A stretch of DNA of 64,000 nt from Ptychodera flava (Eukaryota; Hemichordata; Enteropneusta; Ptychoderidae). Position 1 is the first letter of the stretch; each line of letters starts with the position of its first letter. The position numbers and the translations under genes are program-made. The stretch spans positions 33,110,293-33,174,292 of the forward strand of contig NC_091933.1 in NCBI RefSeq assembly GCF_041260155.1, given 5' to 3'. The notes below the pieces were generated by a model, which worked only from the letters and a program-made list of their open reading frames with translations, was not told where the DNA came from and did no database searches. Shown piece after piece: positions 1 to 11,573 of this stretch.

Positions 1-1485
1 ACCAAAGATGTGTGCACCCCACAAGAGCTATACAGTGTGTATCACCGATATTTGGAAGAGGCTGGTTACAGTAGGGACGATTTGGTCGACGCTGTATCGC
101 TGCTTTATCATTTGATTATGTGCCAGTATAACGCCAAGTCGATAGACGCGGAGCTGCAACACTGCCCGAATCCGTGCCGCGGCAACCCGTGTTCCGGAGT
201 TCGGAACGCTTTTTCTCACGGCTGCACGGTCGTCGTTGGCACGGGCTCTTCGCTATTCAGGGCCAACCGAGATTTCGCTTGTAAGTGCACGGCAGACCAC
301 GCGTTGCCGTTCGAAAGATTCACACACTTTGAATTGGGGCAAAAGTTTAAAGTACCGCGTTCCGACGGGTTCAGGGAAATCATGCAGACTTGTGAATACG
401 AATATACTCCAGCGCCGGAAACTCTTGCGACGGGATTCCACTTTCGCCGTCTGGAAGACATCAGGGCATTTCCTGACGTGCACTTGGAATTTCCGAGGGA
501 CTTCAATTTCAAAATTCAGAGCGATGACGGGAGTCAAGACTTTATGCAACGTTGTGCGTTCTTCAGGAGAATGGGAAAAGTAGAGCACGTGCGAATACTG
601 CTCTGCACGGCTCAAGACATCATTTCGGAATTTTCGGACTCCTTGACGAGGAGCGGTCTCGCCGCGGGCGGTTTGCAAGACAGTGTTTCGCTGTTGCTGA
701 GCTATGAGATCTGTGCAGGGGCGTACAACACGAACTACGACTACATGCGAGTTAGGTACTGTCCGAATCCATGCATGGGAGATCCATGCGTCGGCGACGA
801 GAACGCCCTCGATGACGGCTGCTTCGCTTTCCCAAACCTGCCGAGATGGGAGTCCATGGAAGAGGCGGAAATGAGGTACAGCGGGAAGGCAGCTGAGATT
901 TTGTGGTCCTGCAAGTGCAAGAGGGGATACGGGCATATCGTCAATATGGAAAGCGACGAGTCGTTCGCGCGATCGCTGCACCGATGTGTGGACATACACG
1001 CCGACTGTGAAAACTTCGTTTGCCCCATGTCCGGGGTGTGCAGGGACATCGGTACGGAAGTGGAGTGCACGTACTGCCACTCCGCACCGTGCACCAACGG
1101 AGGCACGTGTATCGAAGGCGGACTCTCGTATGACTGCAGGTGCATCGATGGCTTCACAGGAGTCAACTGCGAGGACGAAATCCCCGAGATCTGGGGCGAG
1201 TGGGGTCCTTGGTCCACGTGCTCGGAATCCGACGGAGCCGGTGTAGTGGTTAGAGTACGGGAGTGCATATCTGGCCTCTGCGTTGGTGAGGAAGAGAAAG
1301 CGACAAAGGAGTGCAACGCCAATACAATGCAACTGAATGCACCAGCCGATGGGCTAGTGGCCGAGGACATGGAATATTACGACTATTACAATTACTACTT
1401 TTTCGGCGGAACTGTAACGCCCAGGTTGTCGATAAAGTTGATGGCTTTCATCATGGTCGCCACAATCTTTATTGTCGCATTATGA
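1..1485 (+). CDS. Secreted/surface protein with duplicated Cys-rich module, EGF-like and TSP1 domains (3' part)
   Basis: The frame is open to the window edge, so this is the terminal part of a longer protein (494 residues visible) and the true start lies upstream. Two related modules are seen, at about residues 5-185 and 200-320. Each opens with Cys and a helical stretch (DAVSLLYHL, then QDSVSLLLSY), followed by CPNPC-x-G-x-PC near residues 55 and 254 and then an F/W-x-C-x-C. Next come a short Cys-rich EGF-like unit (about 336-358), a canonical EGF domain (about 359-390, ending GFTGVNC) and a TSP1 repeat starting WGEWGPWSTC near residue 398. A Tyr-rich stretch precedes a 19-residue hydrophobic C-terminus that ends at the stop, which suggests a GPI signal or membrane tail. 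EGF/TSP1 proteins generally act in adhesion or matrix binding; the specific role here is unknown. No intron interrupts the visible part. Confidence 0.85.
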   Translation, partial: TKDVCTPQELYSVYHRYLEEAGYSRDDLVDAVSLLYHLIMCQYNAKSIDAELQHCPNPCRGNPCSGVRNAFSHGCTVVVGTGSSLFRANRDFACKCTADHALPFERFTHFELGQKFKVPRSDGFREIMQTCEYEYTPAPETLATGFHFRRLEDIRAFPDVHLEFPRDFNFKIQSDDGSQDFMQRCAFFRRMGKVEHVRILLCTAQDIISEFSDSLTRSGLAAGGLQDSVSLLLSYEICAGAYNTNYDYMRVRYCPNPCMGDPCVGDENALDDGCFAFPNLPRWESMEEAEMRYSGKAAEILWSCKCKRGYGHIVNMESDESFARSLHRCVDIHADCENFVCPMSGVCRDIGTEVECTYCHSAPCTNGGTCIEGGLSYDCRCIDGFTGVNCEDEIPEIWGEWGPWSTCSESDGAGVVVRVRECISGLCVGEEEKATKECNANTMQLNAPADGLVAEDMEYYDYYNYYFFGGTVTPRLSIKLMAFIMVATIFIVAL

Positions 1486-2000
1486 TAGCGAAGGGGACGC
1501 AAGACCACGCTGTGCTCACTGATAGCACGAGTTTCGGGTATTTTTCAATGAACAATTTAATGCTCTTTATTAGGACATTGAGTCGCCCATCACTTGGATT
1601 GTATCGCTCCATGATTTTGTGTTCACTCTGCCCGAGATTGCTTTCTAATCATGACAAACAATTGTAAAGAACTTGCAATATATCACGTGTGAATTCATGT
1701 GCTTCCACACGTTGTGTTCACGGACCGATTTGTGGAAACAATGGATTGCATGGTAAACACACACAACGTTCTTGTTGACGACGTAGCATAAATATTGATG
1801 GTTGTTAACGATGTGGTCAGTACAAGGACGTTAACTATTGACTTTGTTTTCGTTTGTCATCTCCTTGTCGGCAGATTCAAAAGCATAACAACGTAAAAAG
1901 ACGTTCAGAATTCTATCATAAAAACAAGAGACCCAGATGCTTTGCGCCTCAAGGGGGCGCTCCCTGCAAAGCCGCCCCCCTCGGGTTGAGAAAATAAATC
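1486..2000 (+). other. 3' untranslated region with candidate poly(A) signal
   Basis: This is the sequence after the TGA stop at 1483-1485. No coding potential is seen. An AATAAA hexamer lies at 1993-1998 and is the nearest good poly(A) signal, which would give a 3' UTR of roughly 500 bases. The end point is inferred. Confidence 0.4.
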
Positions 2001-2263
2001 CGATCTGCGCGCTGCCTACAGTTAAACGTTGAGAGTAAATGGAGGCAGTTAGAAGTTCACTAGCTAAAATCTTAACTCACTTTAGGATACAATTCCGATT
2101 GTTTCGAAATCAGGCTATTATTTCAAATCAAATACCTTCCCACGCGTTATTGAAAGTCGATGGTGATGAATGTATTAGCTCCTACAAGAAACTCCGTTGT
2201 CTATTATTTTTGTGGTGGTTGATGAATCTGTGCTCACAAAGCAGAATTGATTTGTTTGGGATT

Positions 2264-2509
2264 TTAAAAGGATACGGTCGTCGGAACTGCGCTCAAAGGT
2301 CGTATGGGACCCATACGACCAATGGCAATACTGTATCCAAGGTACGATGGTGATTGATGACAGTTAAGACATGTCTGTCATAATCGACATTGTGTAATTT
2401 AAATGTTGCAGCTATGATGATGACATGCATCTAGATATCGTTCACGAAAAACATCGTTTGTAATCTAGAAACTCGCACTGGCGCAGTTCCGACGACTGTT
2501 ACCCTTTAA
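2264..2509. mobile_element. TTAA-flanked MITE (about 246 bp)
   Basis: TTAA at 2264-2267 and again at 2506-2509 bound a pair of inverted ends that share GTCGTCGGAACTGCGC (left) and its complement (right, about 2481-2496). The outermost dozen bases are more diverged. Just inside the left end is a near-perfect hairpin, GGTCGTATGGG/CCCATACGACC (about 2298-2320). There is no ORF, so it would be non-autonomous. TTAA duplications are the hallmark of piggyBac-type elements; the assignment is inferred from that alone. Confidence 0.6.
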
Positions 2510-4785
2510 GTTTCGACTAATCATGGATCAAGCAAAGGCACAGTATATATCTCCATGTAGAGAAAGGCTATCGGTGTCATGGAGATTACAACAAACTCTG
2601 CCGGCATGCTCTACCATTGAACCACTGTGCAGGTGGACATTACGAACCATCATTGGTATTATAATAGAAGGCCGGTAAAAGATAGTCTCTCTGCAGATGA
2701 ATGTGTTCTGTGTGGAGCATTGAGTGAGGGTAGAGGTAAACGCTTATTTGAGAAAATAGGGCTTTCGGTCAATGTTGAACCATTTGAGTTTTTTTATTTG
2801 TCACTGCAATATGATAAAGCCACAACTGTCGAGAAAACTCAAAATGAACACTTAGAAACTCAACATTACTTGCATCTTGTTACGAATATGTTGTCTCAAT
2901 CTGGAAACATCGCGCACAAACATACACACTCAAATGTTTCTTTATTGCTGTAGTGCACACCCCACGACGCACTACAGCTGGCAGGTACAGCTAAGCAGAG
3001 TCGGATGAACGCGATGTCTGCAAAACTTAACTGAAAATCAAGGAAAGATGGGTTTTTACGGAGAGGCGTGTCGTGGGAAAGTTCAACGCTGCGCGGGGTG
3101 GCTGCGCAATTGCCCGCCATGTTCAACGGTCATGGAATTCATGCGAGCTCAACTTCACCACTTCAACGAAAATTGCGATTCAAATGAACTGGATTTCGCC
3201 GAGTCTTTCTGGGCCGGGTTTTGTGATGATACAGTCAAAACTAGTTGGCTTCCATATTAACATGAACTGACCGAAATGTGGTCGCCATCCTTGATAATCT
3301 TTGGGTTAATAATTTCATTTCGGTGTCGGAAGTAAATTTATCTCACTTTGCTGAATCGGCAATCAAGAATCTACTCTCGCCCAGATCGTGAACTTCGAAT
3401 GTTAAAATTTATGACAACGTTTTGGTTGTTAATAAATATTGTCGTTATTTTGGATTTGCGTTTGATACCAAAGGCTTGCGTTGACAACCGGTGAGCAAGC
3501 AGTCATCAAGTCTTTAAATACAAAATTGATTCATAAAATAGTCAAAATACAGTGTAAAAGATGGCGACCGGCATTATTTGTAGGTATTTCTTGAATGTAC
3601 GGAAGATTAAACTCCAGCAATTTTTCATTCGCACTTCAATATCCGATGTATCTATCCATTACGCATTTCACACCCCTCTTGTGAATATTGGAAACCACTT
3701 TGGGCAAAGTATACCACAGGCTTTTGCAGTAGCAGGCCATTTTTAAAAAACTAATTTTTACAAAGTTTATTCTAGTAACCATTGCTGCAGTAGCACCCCT
3801 TTTATAGTGTCAACATATGGCGATTGAAAGTCAATGTAAATTCGAAGACATAGTTCCAAGATAAAGCTTTCTATAAGGGAACAGAGTTTTGGCAGACTCC
3901 CTTCGACAAACGCTGCGGATTCATTTCAAAATTGTGTTCTGCAAAACGGTATAAATATACAATCGGTTTTGAAAATTAAAACATACTGCTGCCAGATCAC
4001 CCAAGTTTGGTGATTTGCAACACACCGGTACAGAGTTGACAAACTTGGTCCAAAACCATTCCTTAATTCTATTTACAATATGATACATACAATACGTCAC
4101 GATCCATCATAAAAGCACCACAATGAATCAACTTTCGCTTTAGTGCGTTTCTATCAAAATTAGAGGGTGTAGCCACTGAAATTTTCCGGCAGAACAAAAA
4201 CAAATCCCACAAGTTTCAATTAAAGCCATCCTGATTTTGAAAAGCAGATCTAAAGGCTCGTTACTGATATCATGGCTTAATTTTACTCCACCGACACGAT
4301 GAGCTTGGTTTCTCTGACACAGGATAATTTAACAATATCTGGAACTTGTATGAATTTCATTTGGTAGCAAAAAATATTGTGATAAAAAGTGATGACTGAA
4401 ATTACTATCACTACATTATTTACAACATAAAGAGTTATTATATTCAAATCACTCAAAGTTTAGATTAGAACTAAGTTCAATTGCACTGTTCAGAATGTTT
4501 CATTTCTTTCGAAAGCGCTGATAAAACAGCGAACAGCCTGGTAAACGTCATGTATTTACAAATTCTTCTTCTCGAAACCAAACTTTCGCGTATATAGGCA
4601 GCAAGTTCTACAACATAAACTTGAGTAGATGACGTACGTGTACACAACACACTTCGCTAAAGAAATAGTTTTGTCCAAGTGACGTTATATTTTCATAACT
4701 TTGTCGGCTCTCTTTGCGAATTCCTATTAACGAGAACATCACGCATTCAATGCCTTTCCACCTTCTCGGGGAAACCCTTCATCCA
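2510..4785. other. Intergenic, no gene recognised
   Basis: This AT-rich stretch lies between the EGF/TSP1 gene and the converging NLR gene. Short ORFs (for example 2627-2953 and 3561-3746) show no domain and no convincing splice sites. The 3' UTR of the minus-strand NLR gene presumably lies in the upper part. Confidence 0.5.
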
Positions 4786-4958
4786 TTACACGTTGAAGCA
4801 TCTGAAATACTTTCTCAGTCGCTGCTTGCAGTCGTCGGTGATGGCGTCGTTGAAATTCAAATTGACGATGATTTCGGAGTTGGCGTTCTCTTCGAGTGCG
4901 TTGGCCAACGCCATGGCGCCATCGTTAGCTATGTGTTGCTTGGTCAAGTCCAAGTACA
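4786..4958 (-). pseudogene. Displaced C-terminal LRRs of the NLR, out of frame
   Basis: Directly after the NLR frame is lost, a different minus-strand frame encodes LVTNRTLMYLDLTKQHIAND and a further leucine-rich unit, ending RKYFRCFNV and a stop at 4786. It has the ribonuclease-inhibitor-like LRR spacing of the preceding repeats, so it is evidently the old C-terminus. The main frame runs through IDNEGAW and stops at 4959; the LRR reading resumes in the shifted frame a few bases before that (about 4998 downward). The offset equals one missing base or two extra bases. There is no room for an intron. It may be a true frameshift allele, an early pseudogene or a sequencing error. Confidence 0.75.
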
Positions 4959-7900
4959 TCAACGTTCTGTTTGTGACAAGAGCCTGGATATGCTCCAAGC
5001 ACCCTCGTTGTCGATGTAGTTTGTCTGCTTGACGTCACCGCAGAGTTTGAGATGGGTGATGACAGCGTTGTTGATCAGCACGTCTGCCATGGACTTGGCT
5101 CCCGAATTGCCGATGTCGTTGTCACAGAGATTGACAACTTTCAGGTTGGGGTGATTTTTCAGTGATTTGGCCACCCACGTGACGCCCTTATCGCCGATCT
5201 TGTTCTTCTCCAAGTCAAGGCGTCTGAGCTGTGCCATCCGCGGTAGGAGCGAGGCTATGACGCGCGCGCCCCTGGATGTGATGTCGTTCAGCTGCAGGAG
5301 GAGAGCCTGGAGTTGGGGCATCGCTAGAAGTCCCTGGGCCAGAGACTGGATGCTGATGTCTGATATCTTGTTCACGCTCAAATCGAGATGCTTCATTCTC
5401 GTGGAATTCTGCAAAACATCCGTCAGTATCACGATGCCGTCGTCGCCGATCGCGTTCAGACTCACGTCGAGCAATTCCAGGTCGGTCTTGTGGCACAGTG
5501 CATTGACGAGCGGGACGACCAACGCCCTCCCCCAAACTCCGCACTCTTTCAGATGCAACTTTTTGAGACCCCTGTTCCTGGCAAGGGAATCGCAAAACAT
5601 GATGATTGACTGTTCGTCAAATCCTATGCGGTTCAACTGTAGTTCGATTAAAGTGTTGTTCACGCGAAGCACGTGACCAAACTCCGTGATGCCGACGTAG
5701 CCAAGGCTGTTGTAGGATAGATCCAGGCTCGTAACCGACTGGTTCTGTCTCATCGCGTCCGCAAGATAGTGCGCCCCCTGCGGCGTGAGTTTGCACTGAG
5801 AAACGTTCACCTGACTGAGGTGAATGCACTGACGCATTATATGAGCTATAACGGCGGCTCCTGTGAAGTCATAGAACACCGGTTCAAGTATAGGGCCGCA
5901 AACTGACACCCATGCCGGGTCCTCCTCGCCTAGATTGCAAAATGAGAGGTTCAAGCTTTGCAGCTTGGAGTTGAACTTCAGACCGTTCTGATAGAGGGAC
6001 GGGATGCCCGAGTCACAGAAATAGTCGTGGCCGCCAATATTTAGCGATAGAAGTCGTGGATTTTGCTTCAGTACTTCGGAAATAACAGACATGTGCATTT
6101 GCGAGAATTTCGATCCGAAGCAAGGAAATATGTACAGATGTTCTATAGTACTGACCCGAATGCAATCGACCATGAGTTGTAAATTCTCCACTGAAACTGC
6201 CTCAGCTTCCGGACTTTGGATCGGGAATATGTCCTTGCTGTCATGGTAACTGAGCGTCACTTGCAATTTCAGCACTTTCAACGTCCACTTGTTTCGCAGT
6301 GTGTGCGCAACCAGTTCCAACCCGGCCTTCTCAAAGGGGGTTGTGTTGAGGGAGAACTCCTCCAAGTTCACAGAGGTCACAGACCTATTCTGCTGGAGGG
6401 CGGCCCAAAGCTCCGGTACGATGTACGACAGGGGATCGTTGATCTGGAGGTATTTCAAACTTGCATTGTCTTGACGGAGTAAATGACACAATATATGCTG
6501 CTTCCAAACCGGCCAGTTTTGCTTGTGTATAGTCAACGACTTTGGCAGTAATGGGGCGATGAGAGCGGCGAACCGTTCACTTGCTTTGGTCAGATTCAAG
6601 TACTCAAATATCGTGTCCAAGGAGTCGATTCTGCGAAACCCGGCGAAGAAATGGTGCGCCAGGTTGGCCCTACCGAGGAGTTCGACCAGGAAAACGCAGA
6701 CTTGATGGCAGTGGACATTCCGCAACAACTGACGGCACACTTGAGAGTTGTCGTGGAGCGGGTTGCAACGGATTGCATCGTAAACATAAAGGGCGGCGAG
6801 AAAGTCGAAAAAGGACCTGTGGAACGGGACGAAATTCATTCCGCGGTCGACCGTATACTGACCGAACTCCCTGACTAGCAAACCAAGCTGAATGACTATG
6901 TTGTTGTTATGTTTCAAATCCGACCTCTTCACACGAGTCTCGTTCTTCTGGATGTACGTCAAGCTAACTTTGCCCAGGTGTAAGAGGGCGTCGTAGTACA
7001 CGTCCGGTATCCTCTCCAGGTCGTCAGCATGCAGGATTATGTTTTCCTTGATTGCCAGACGCCTGACAGTACACAAGACAAGAACCCTGTACAGATCGGA
7101 AATCTTCTGAGGCACGAATTTAGCCTCTAAATCCTCCCAGACAGAGCACAGAATGCTGATGTGGAGAGGGCTAATGCACAGCTTCTGAAAGTACTCCTGC
7201 CTTGGGGCAGATCGCATAGAGTTGAATTCGAAAGCATTGATCGGGAGGCCCAGTTCACGGGTCAACTCAGCCGCACTCGTGAAATTTCTGGGAAAAAACT
7301 TCCGAATGAAATCCACCGTGTGGTACCAGGAAAACCCCTTGACGTGGACGATGACGTCACTTGAATGATTTAGACACATTTTCCTCGGTGGCTGAGTGGT
7401 GATCAGCATCGCACTCTTGCACTGGGATTTGTTTCCGTACAAATCAAGCAGATCGCTCTTGGTCCCGTCGGCCATTTCGTTGACACCGTCGAAGATCAAC
7501 ACAAATTCGTCGGCCTGCCTCTGTAAATACTCCCAGAATTCTTCCCTGAATTCGTCGCTGTATTCCTTCGGAAACAAAGCCAAGACGCTGTCCTTCACGC
7601 TGTCTGCAATGTTTCTTACCCTCAGCAGGATTGGTATCTTGGATTTGATGGCGGCATCCGGGTTATCTGTCGCCCAGTCGAAGACCAATTTCAAACACAT
7701 GGTGCTCTTTCCCGATCCGGCATCGCCTTCCACGAGAATTCGATTTGACCCGGCCCCACAGAGGTCTCTCTGGAGTGTCTCTCCCAGATCGAACGATTCA
7801 AAGTTCTCAGGTCTGCCGTGTGGCTCTCTCTTGGACAGCTTCAGATCAGTATAAATATCCTTGATGTGTCTGCGTGGGCAGAGCTGGGCCATCCAAGCGT

Positions 7901-7963
7901 ATTCCTCCGTGTACAGTTTCCTGAAGAAGTGTTCAGCGTTAGCTTTGACCGACGCGTCTTCAT
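4959..7963 (-). CDS. NLR-type receptor: NACHT ATPase plus leucine-rich repeats (large 3' exon)
   Basis: Numbering is from the Met at 7892. A NACHT module opens with Walker A GDAGSGKST (about residues 56-64). Walker B LIFDGVNE follows at 132-139, then a sensor-like ITTQPPR near 164. The winged-helix end FVPFHRSFFDFLAALY lies in the 370s. From about residue 500 to the end run ribonuclease-inhibitor-type LRRs (LRRLDLEKNKIGDKG is a clean example). The frame stays open upstream of that Met to an acceptor, TTTTGGCCCGCAG, so the exon begins at 7963 with two bases of a split codon; the extra residues (EDASVKANAEHFF...) resemble the linker before NACHT in animal NLRs. N-terminal signalling domains must therefore come from upstream exons. 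NLRs sense cytosolic danger or microbial signals and oligomerise through NACHT. The last LRRs are frameshifted. Confidence 0.9.
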
Positions 7964-8724
7964 CTGCGGGCCAAAATGTAAAAATGGAAGATATTAAAAA
8001 ATACTGTCAAGGACACTATGTGCTCACATTCGGTTTGAATTGGTCCATTCAAGAAATATTTAAACCAGGAAAAACAAGAATGACGAAAGCAAATAAGGTC
8101 TCCAACTTAGGTACTGGAGGTCATCTTCAGGAACATGCATATCAACTTCTATAGCAATGGGAGAAGCAGATCCTAAATACATAAGCAAATGTCAACAACA
8201 AAAAACAGAGAAGGCTTGATAAAAAGAAAGGTGGGAGTGGGCAAAAAATGCACAAGGGATCTGGTAAAAAAGTAATGCTACATCATTGATCTTCTAAACC
8301 CTACCCCCTCCTGCATATCAAATGTTCCACCCCTTGGTATTACATAAGACCAAATGACAGGAAGTACATTTACAACCTTGGAGATTTTTAATTAATGCCA
8401 TGAGTGTTATTATTCTAATGTAAACAGCACTTAAGTTAGTTATAGATAGTGAAATGCCTTCCACTGTGGGTGGTGATTACAACATCTGGAATTATCCTGG
8501 ATCCAAATTTCTCATCAGTTTTTGTATGTCTTACATAGAAAAGTTGCAAAAATTGGTTCAAAATGAAAAAAATCACCTCAGCTTTGTTTTCTGGATCAAA
8601 TTTTCCAACAAATTGGTATCAAATATGACAAAATTATGTTCACAGCCTTCAAAATTGTCTAACAACATATCCTGGGTTAGTATAGGTCATTTGAGGTCAC
8701 AAACTGAGAAAAGTACCTAAAATA

Positions 8725-8788
8725 TACAAATTTTGGGGTTTCCCAACACTTTGAGCTACAAATTTTGGGGTTTCCCAACACTTTGAGC
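8725..8788. repeat. Tandem duplication, 32-bp unit x2
   Basis: Two identical adjacent 32-base copies (8725-8756 and 8757-8788) beginning TACAAATTTTGGGG. They lie inside dispersed-repeat copy 1. Confidence 0.85.
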
Positions 8789-8814
8789 AGAAAATTTATC
8801 TAATAACATCTTTC

Positions 8815-8884
8815 GGGACTTTATACCAAATTACAAAGCTATCAAACAAGGGACTTTATACCAAATTACAAAGCTATCAAACAA
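8815..8884. repeat. Tandem duplication, 35-bp unit x2
   Basis: Two identical adjacent 35-base copies (8815-8849 and 8850-8884) beginning GGGACTTTATACC. The sequence and spacing suggest a recent slippage or repair event close to the 32-bp duplication. Confidence 0.85.
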
Positions 8885-9520
8885 GTAATGTTGAGATAAA
8901 GTTTTCTTGACCAAAAATGACAATATTGTCTTAAAAATACAATTTTTTATATTTCAGGACAATTTCCACATATCAAACTATTGTCATCTCTGTACATCTG
9001 TGTACGAAATATGAAAGCTGTCTGTCCAGGGGTTTTAAAAAGGAAACACTGTCTAAGATTTTTTGACCAAAAATGACAAAATTGCACAAAAATAGTAATT
9101 TTCCCAATTTTGTCATAATTTCAACAAATTAGAAGAGTAACACCCTTGCAAAGAGACAACCCAAATTTGAGAGCGATTGGGCCGGCAGTTTCAGAGAAGA
9201 AGAATTTTTACTGAAAATGAGAAAAATCACAAAAAAATTCAGCAAAAATACAAAATTAAGGATATCTTCACAATATTCATAAAACTGTATAAGGTTAAGC
9301 TAAGGTACTTGCACACAAATTTTCAAAGCAATCAAAAAAGCGGTTCTTGAGTTATTAATTCTTAACCATTTTCACATTTTGTAAGCTCATTTGCATAATT
9401 TTGGCAATGCAGACTTCATTTGAACAAAATCCCATCTATAGCCCAGGATGCATCAACACACCAAATACAAAGCTGAAACGTGCTGCGGTTTGCGTGTTTT
9501 TGATGTTGACGGACATACTG

Positions 9521-9580
9521 TACATACATACATACATACATACATACATACATACATACATACATACACACATACATACA
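9521..9580. repeat. (CATA)n microsatellite
   Basis: About 15 units of CATA/TACA with one interruption, at the 3' part of dispersed-repeat copy 1. Confidence 0.9.
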
Positions 9581-9673
9581 GACGCCATCGACTTCAGCCT
9601 ATACGATAAACTCACATTGGTAAAACCAAATGTGAGCTAAAAATTCATATAATACTGAGAAGTCATAGTATAA

Positions 9674-9997
9674 TGAAAGGGATAAAGTCGGCCATTTTTC
9701 ATGAAATTTGTTTGATGCGAGATACTACATATATTGTTTGCCATTTCGAAAGATACTGAATGAATGGGTGACCATGCATATATTCGACCCCGGTTTTTGA
9801 CACGATCAATGAAACCATCGCGAAAATGAATTAATGGTCATGACCATTAATTCATTTTTGTGATGGTTTTGTTTATCGTGTTTAAAACCGGGGTCGAATA
9901 TATGCATGGTCACCCATTTATTTGACATGTCAAACAACATAAGTAGTATCTTGAATCAAACAAAATTCATGAAAAATGGCAAACTTTGCCCCTTTAA
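9674..9997. mobile_element. Foldback MITE, copy 1 (324 bp)
   Basis: The whole segment is an imperfect inverted repeat. The ends read AGGGATAAAGTCGGCCATTT and the complement AAATGGCAAACTTTGCCCCT, and the centre is the perfect palindrome ATTAATGGTCATGACCATTAAT (about 9831-9852). The flank is TGAA on the left and TTAA on the right (9994-9997), a worn TTAA duplication. A second copy lies at 48806-49126. Confidence 0.75.
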
Positions 9998-11542
9998 AAT
10001 TATACTACCACGGGTGGAACTCCTTTGGGATGATTACATGGTGACAAAATGTACATGATTACTATTCGTGATAAAAGTGAAAGAAATTTTCACTTTTTAC
10101 TATTTCCACTATTTTAATATGATATTACTACTTCTGAAGTTCCATGGAAATTGTCACGGTGATTGTAATCTAATTTTCTTAGAAACTTAACACTGGCTCA
10201 TGTATATTGGGTTTCGCTCATTTAGTTTTGCTGAGTCATCACAGTAAAAATTCGATTATTAGAGGAAAAGAATAAAACATATATTGTAGCACGGGTAAAC
10301 CTACAAACCAATCAAGCAAATTTACCGTTAAAACGTTTTTCTTACATTGTATTATTTTTCGTTTTTTAAATCAAAATTTAATGTGAAATGTGCGAAACCC
10401 AAAATACATTAGCGGGTGTTACTTACACAATACTGTACTTCAGTAATTACAATGAAAATAGTATCTCAACATAGTTCAAATCCTATATTAACTGTGATCT
10501 ATGTGTGAAAGAAGTTTCAATTTGCACGTTACGCAGCGCGTTTCCCAGAGACTGAGAGGGAGGATATGTCGAAATAACGAACTATTTTATTTTGTCCAAC
10601 TGAGGGATCATCGTTCAATATCTTCATTCTTCATCTCAGTAACTGTCTCTGAAAACACAATCTAATTAAAAGTTTTTGCACTTGTTTTGTGTGTTTTTCT
10701 GTGTTTTTCTTTCAATCATGACCAAAGTCTCTCCACGTCCCAAATGCATCATGTTACAGCGGTATAAAGGGGAAAATATCGGATCGTGTAATATTCGCGT
10801 CTACCACATCACTGATTCGAAGTCTTGTCTCCAGCGTGGTTTACTCTGTTGTCCATCTCTTCGAACCGTCCAATAAACACTGATTGATACCTCGATCTGC
10901 AGTACCTCTTGCTCCCTGTGTGAGTTGAGCGAGTTCTCTGTCCGGGTATGAGACATGGATTTGATAGAAAAGATGGTCTGTTTGACGTTCATTTTTAAAA
11001 GAAAACGTTTACTTCGTGAATCACCATGTAAAGTTAATCTTCTAAGCCGATTGATAATAAATGATTCACTACACGACCAGCACTGCTATTAAAATTGACT
11101 CACGGCTTGATAAAGCTTTGTTTATCATTTTCTGTCATCACGTAGAAGATGAGCACCATATGTGTTTAGTCTGTCCATCTTATGGAGGAGATTTGAAGGG
11201 AAAACTTCCCGAAGTATTCCCTTTTGCCTGCGGTCATGTAACATTTTTGTCAAGTAATGGAATCGGAAAACGAGTGATTAATTAAATCAACGTATTTTAG
11301 ATCTATTTTGCTTTTCAAAACTTTTGTCGACATCGCTATGTCAATAAGTAAGCCAAAATGGTGTTTTACAGATGCCACTTATCGTGAATTCATCATTCAT
11401 TTATTTACAGAGACCACTGTAAAACATGTAAAATACTTTAACAATAAAAGTAATACATTTAATACCCGGGCTAATCGCTATACAAACCATTTAGGTCAAA
11501 TAAATGACGGTCGAACACACATTGTCTTTCCCTCGATGCTAA

Positions 11543-11573
<31 letters not shown>

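Larger units (their letters stand above)
8450..9640 (+). repeat. AT-rich dispersed repeat, copy 1, ending in CATA microsatellite
   Basis: About 1.2 kb of non-coding AT-rich DNA containing phrases such as GACCAAAAATGACAAAATTG. It ends in a (CATA)n tract (9521-9580) followed by a GACGCC tail and a short hairpin (CTCACATT / AATGTGAG, about 9611-9637). Two related copies lie at about 24.7-25.7 and 36.25-37.49 kb on the same strand. Local tandem duplications are described separately. It has no ORF; it looks like a SINE-like or degenerate retroelement tail. Confidence 0.6.

Noticed and set aside
253..1332. 359-codon open frame antisense to the EGF/TSP1 gene
   Set aside because: It lies wholly over a clearly coding plus-strand exon, has no domain, and is a codon-bias shadow.
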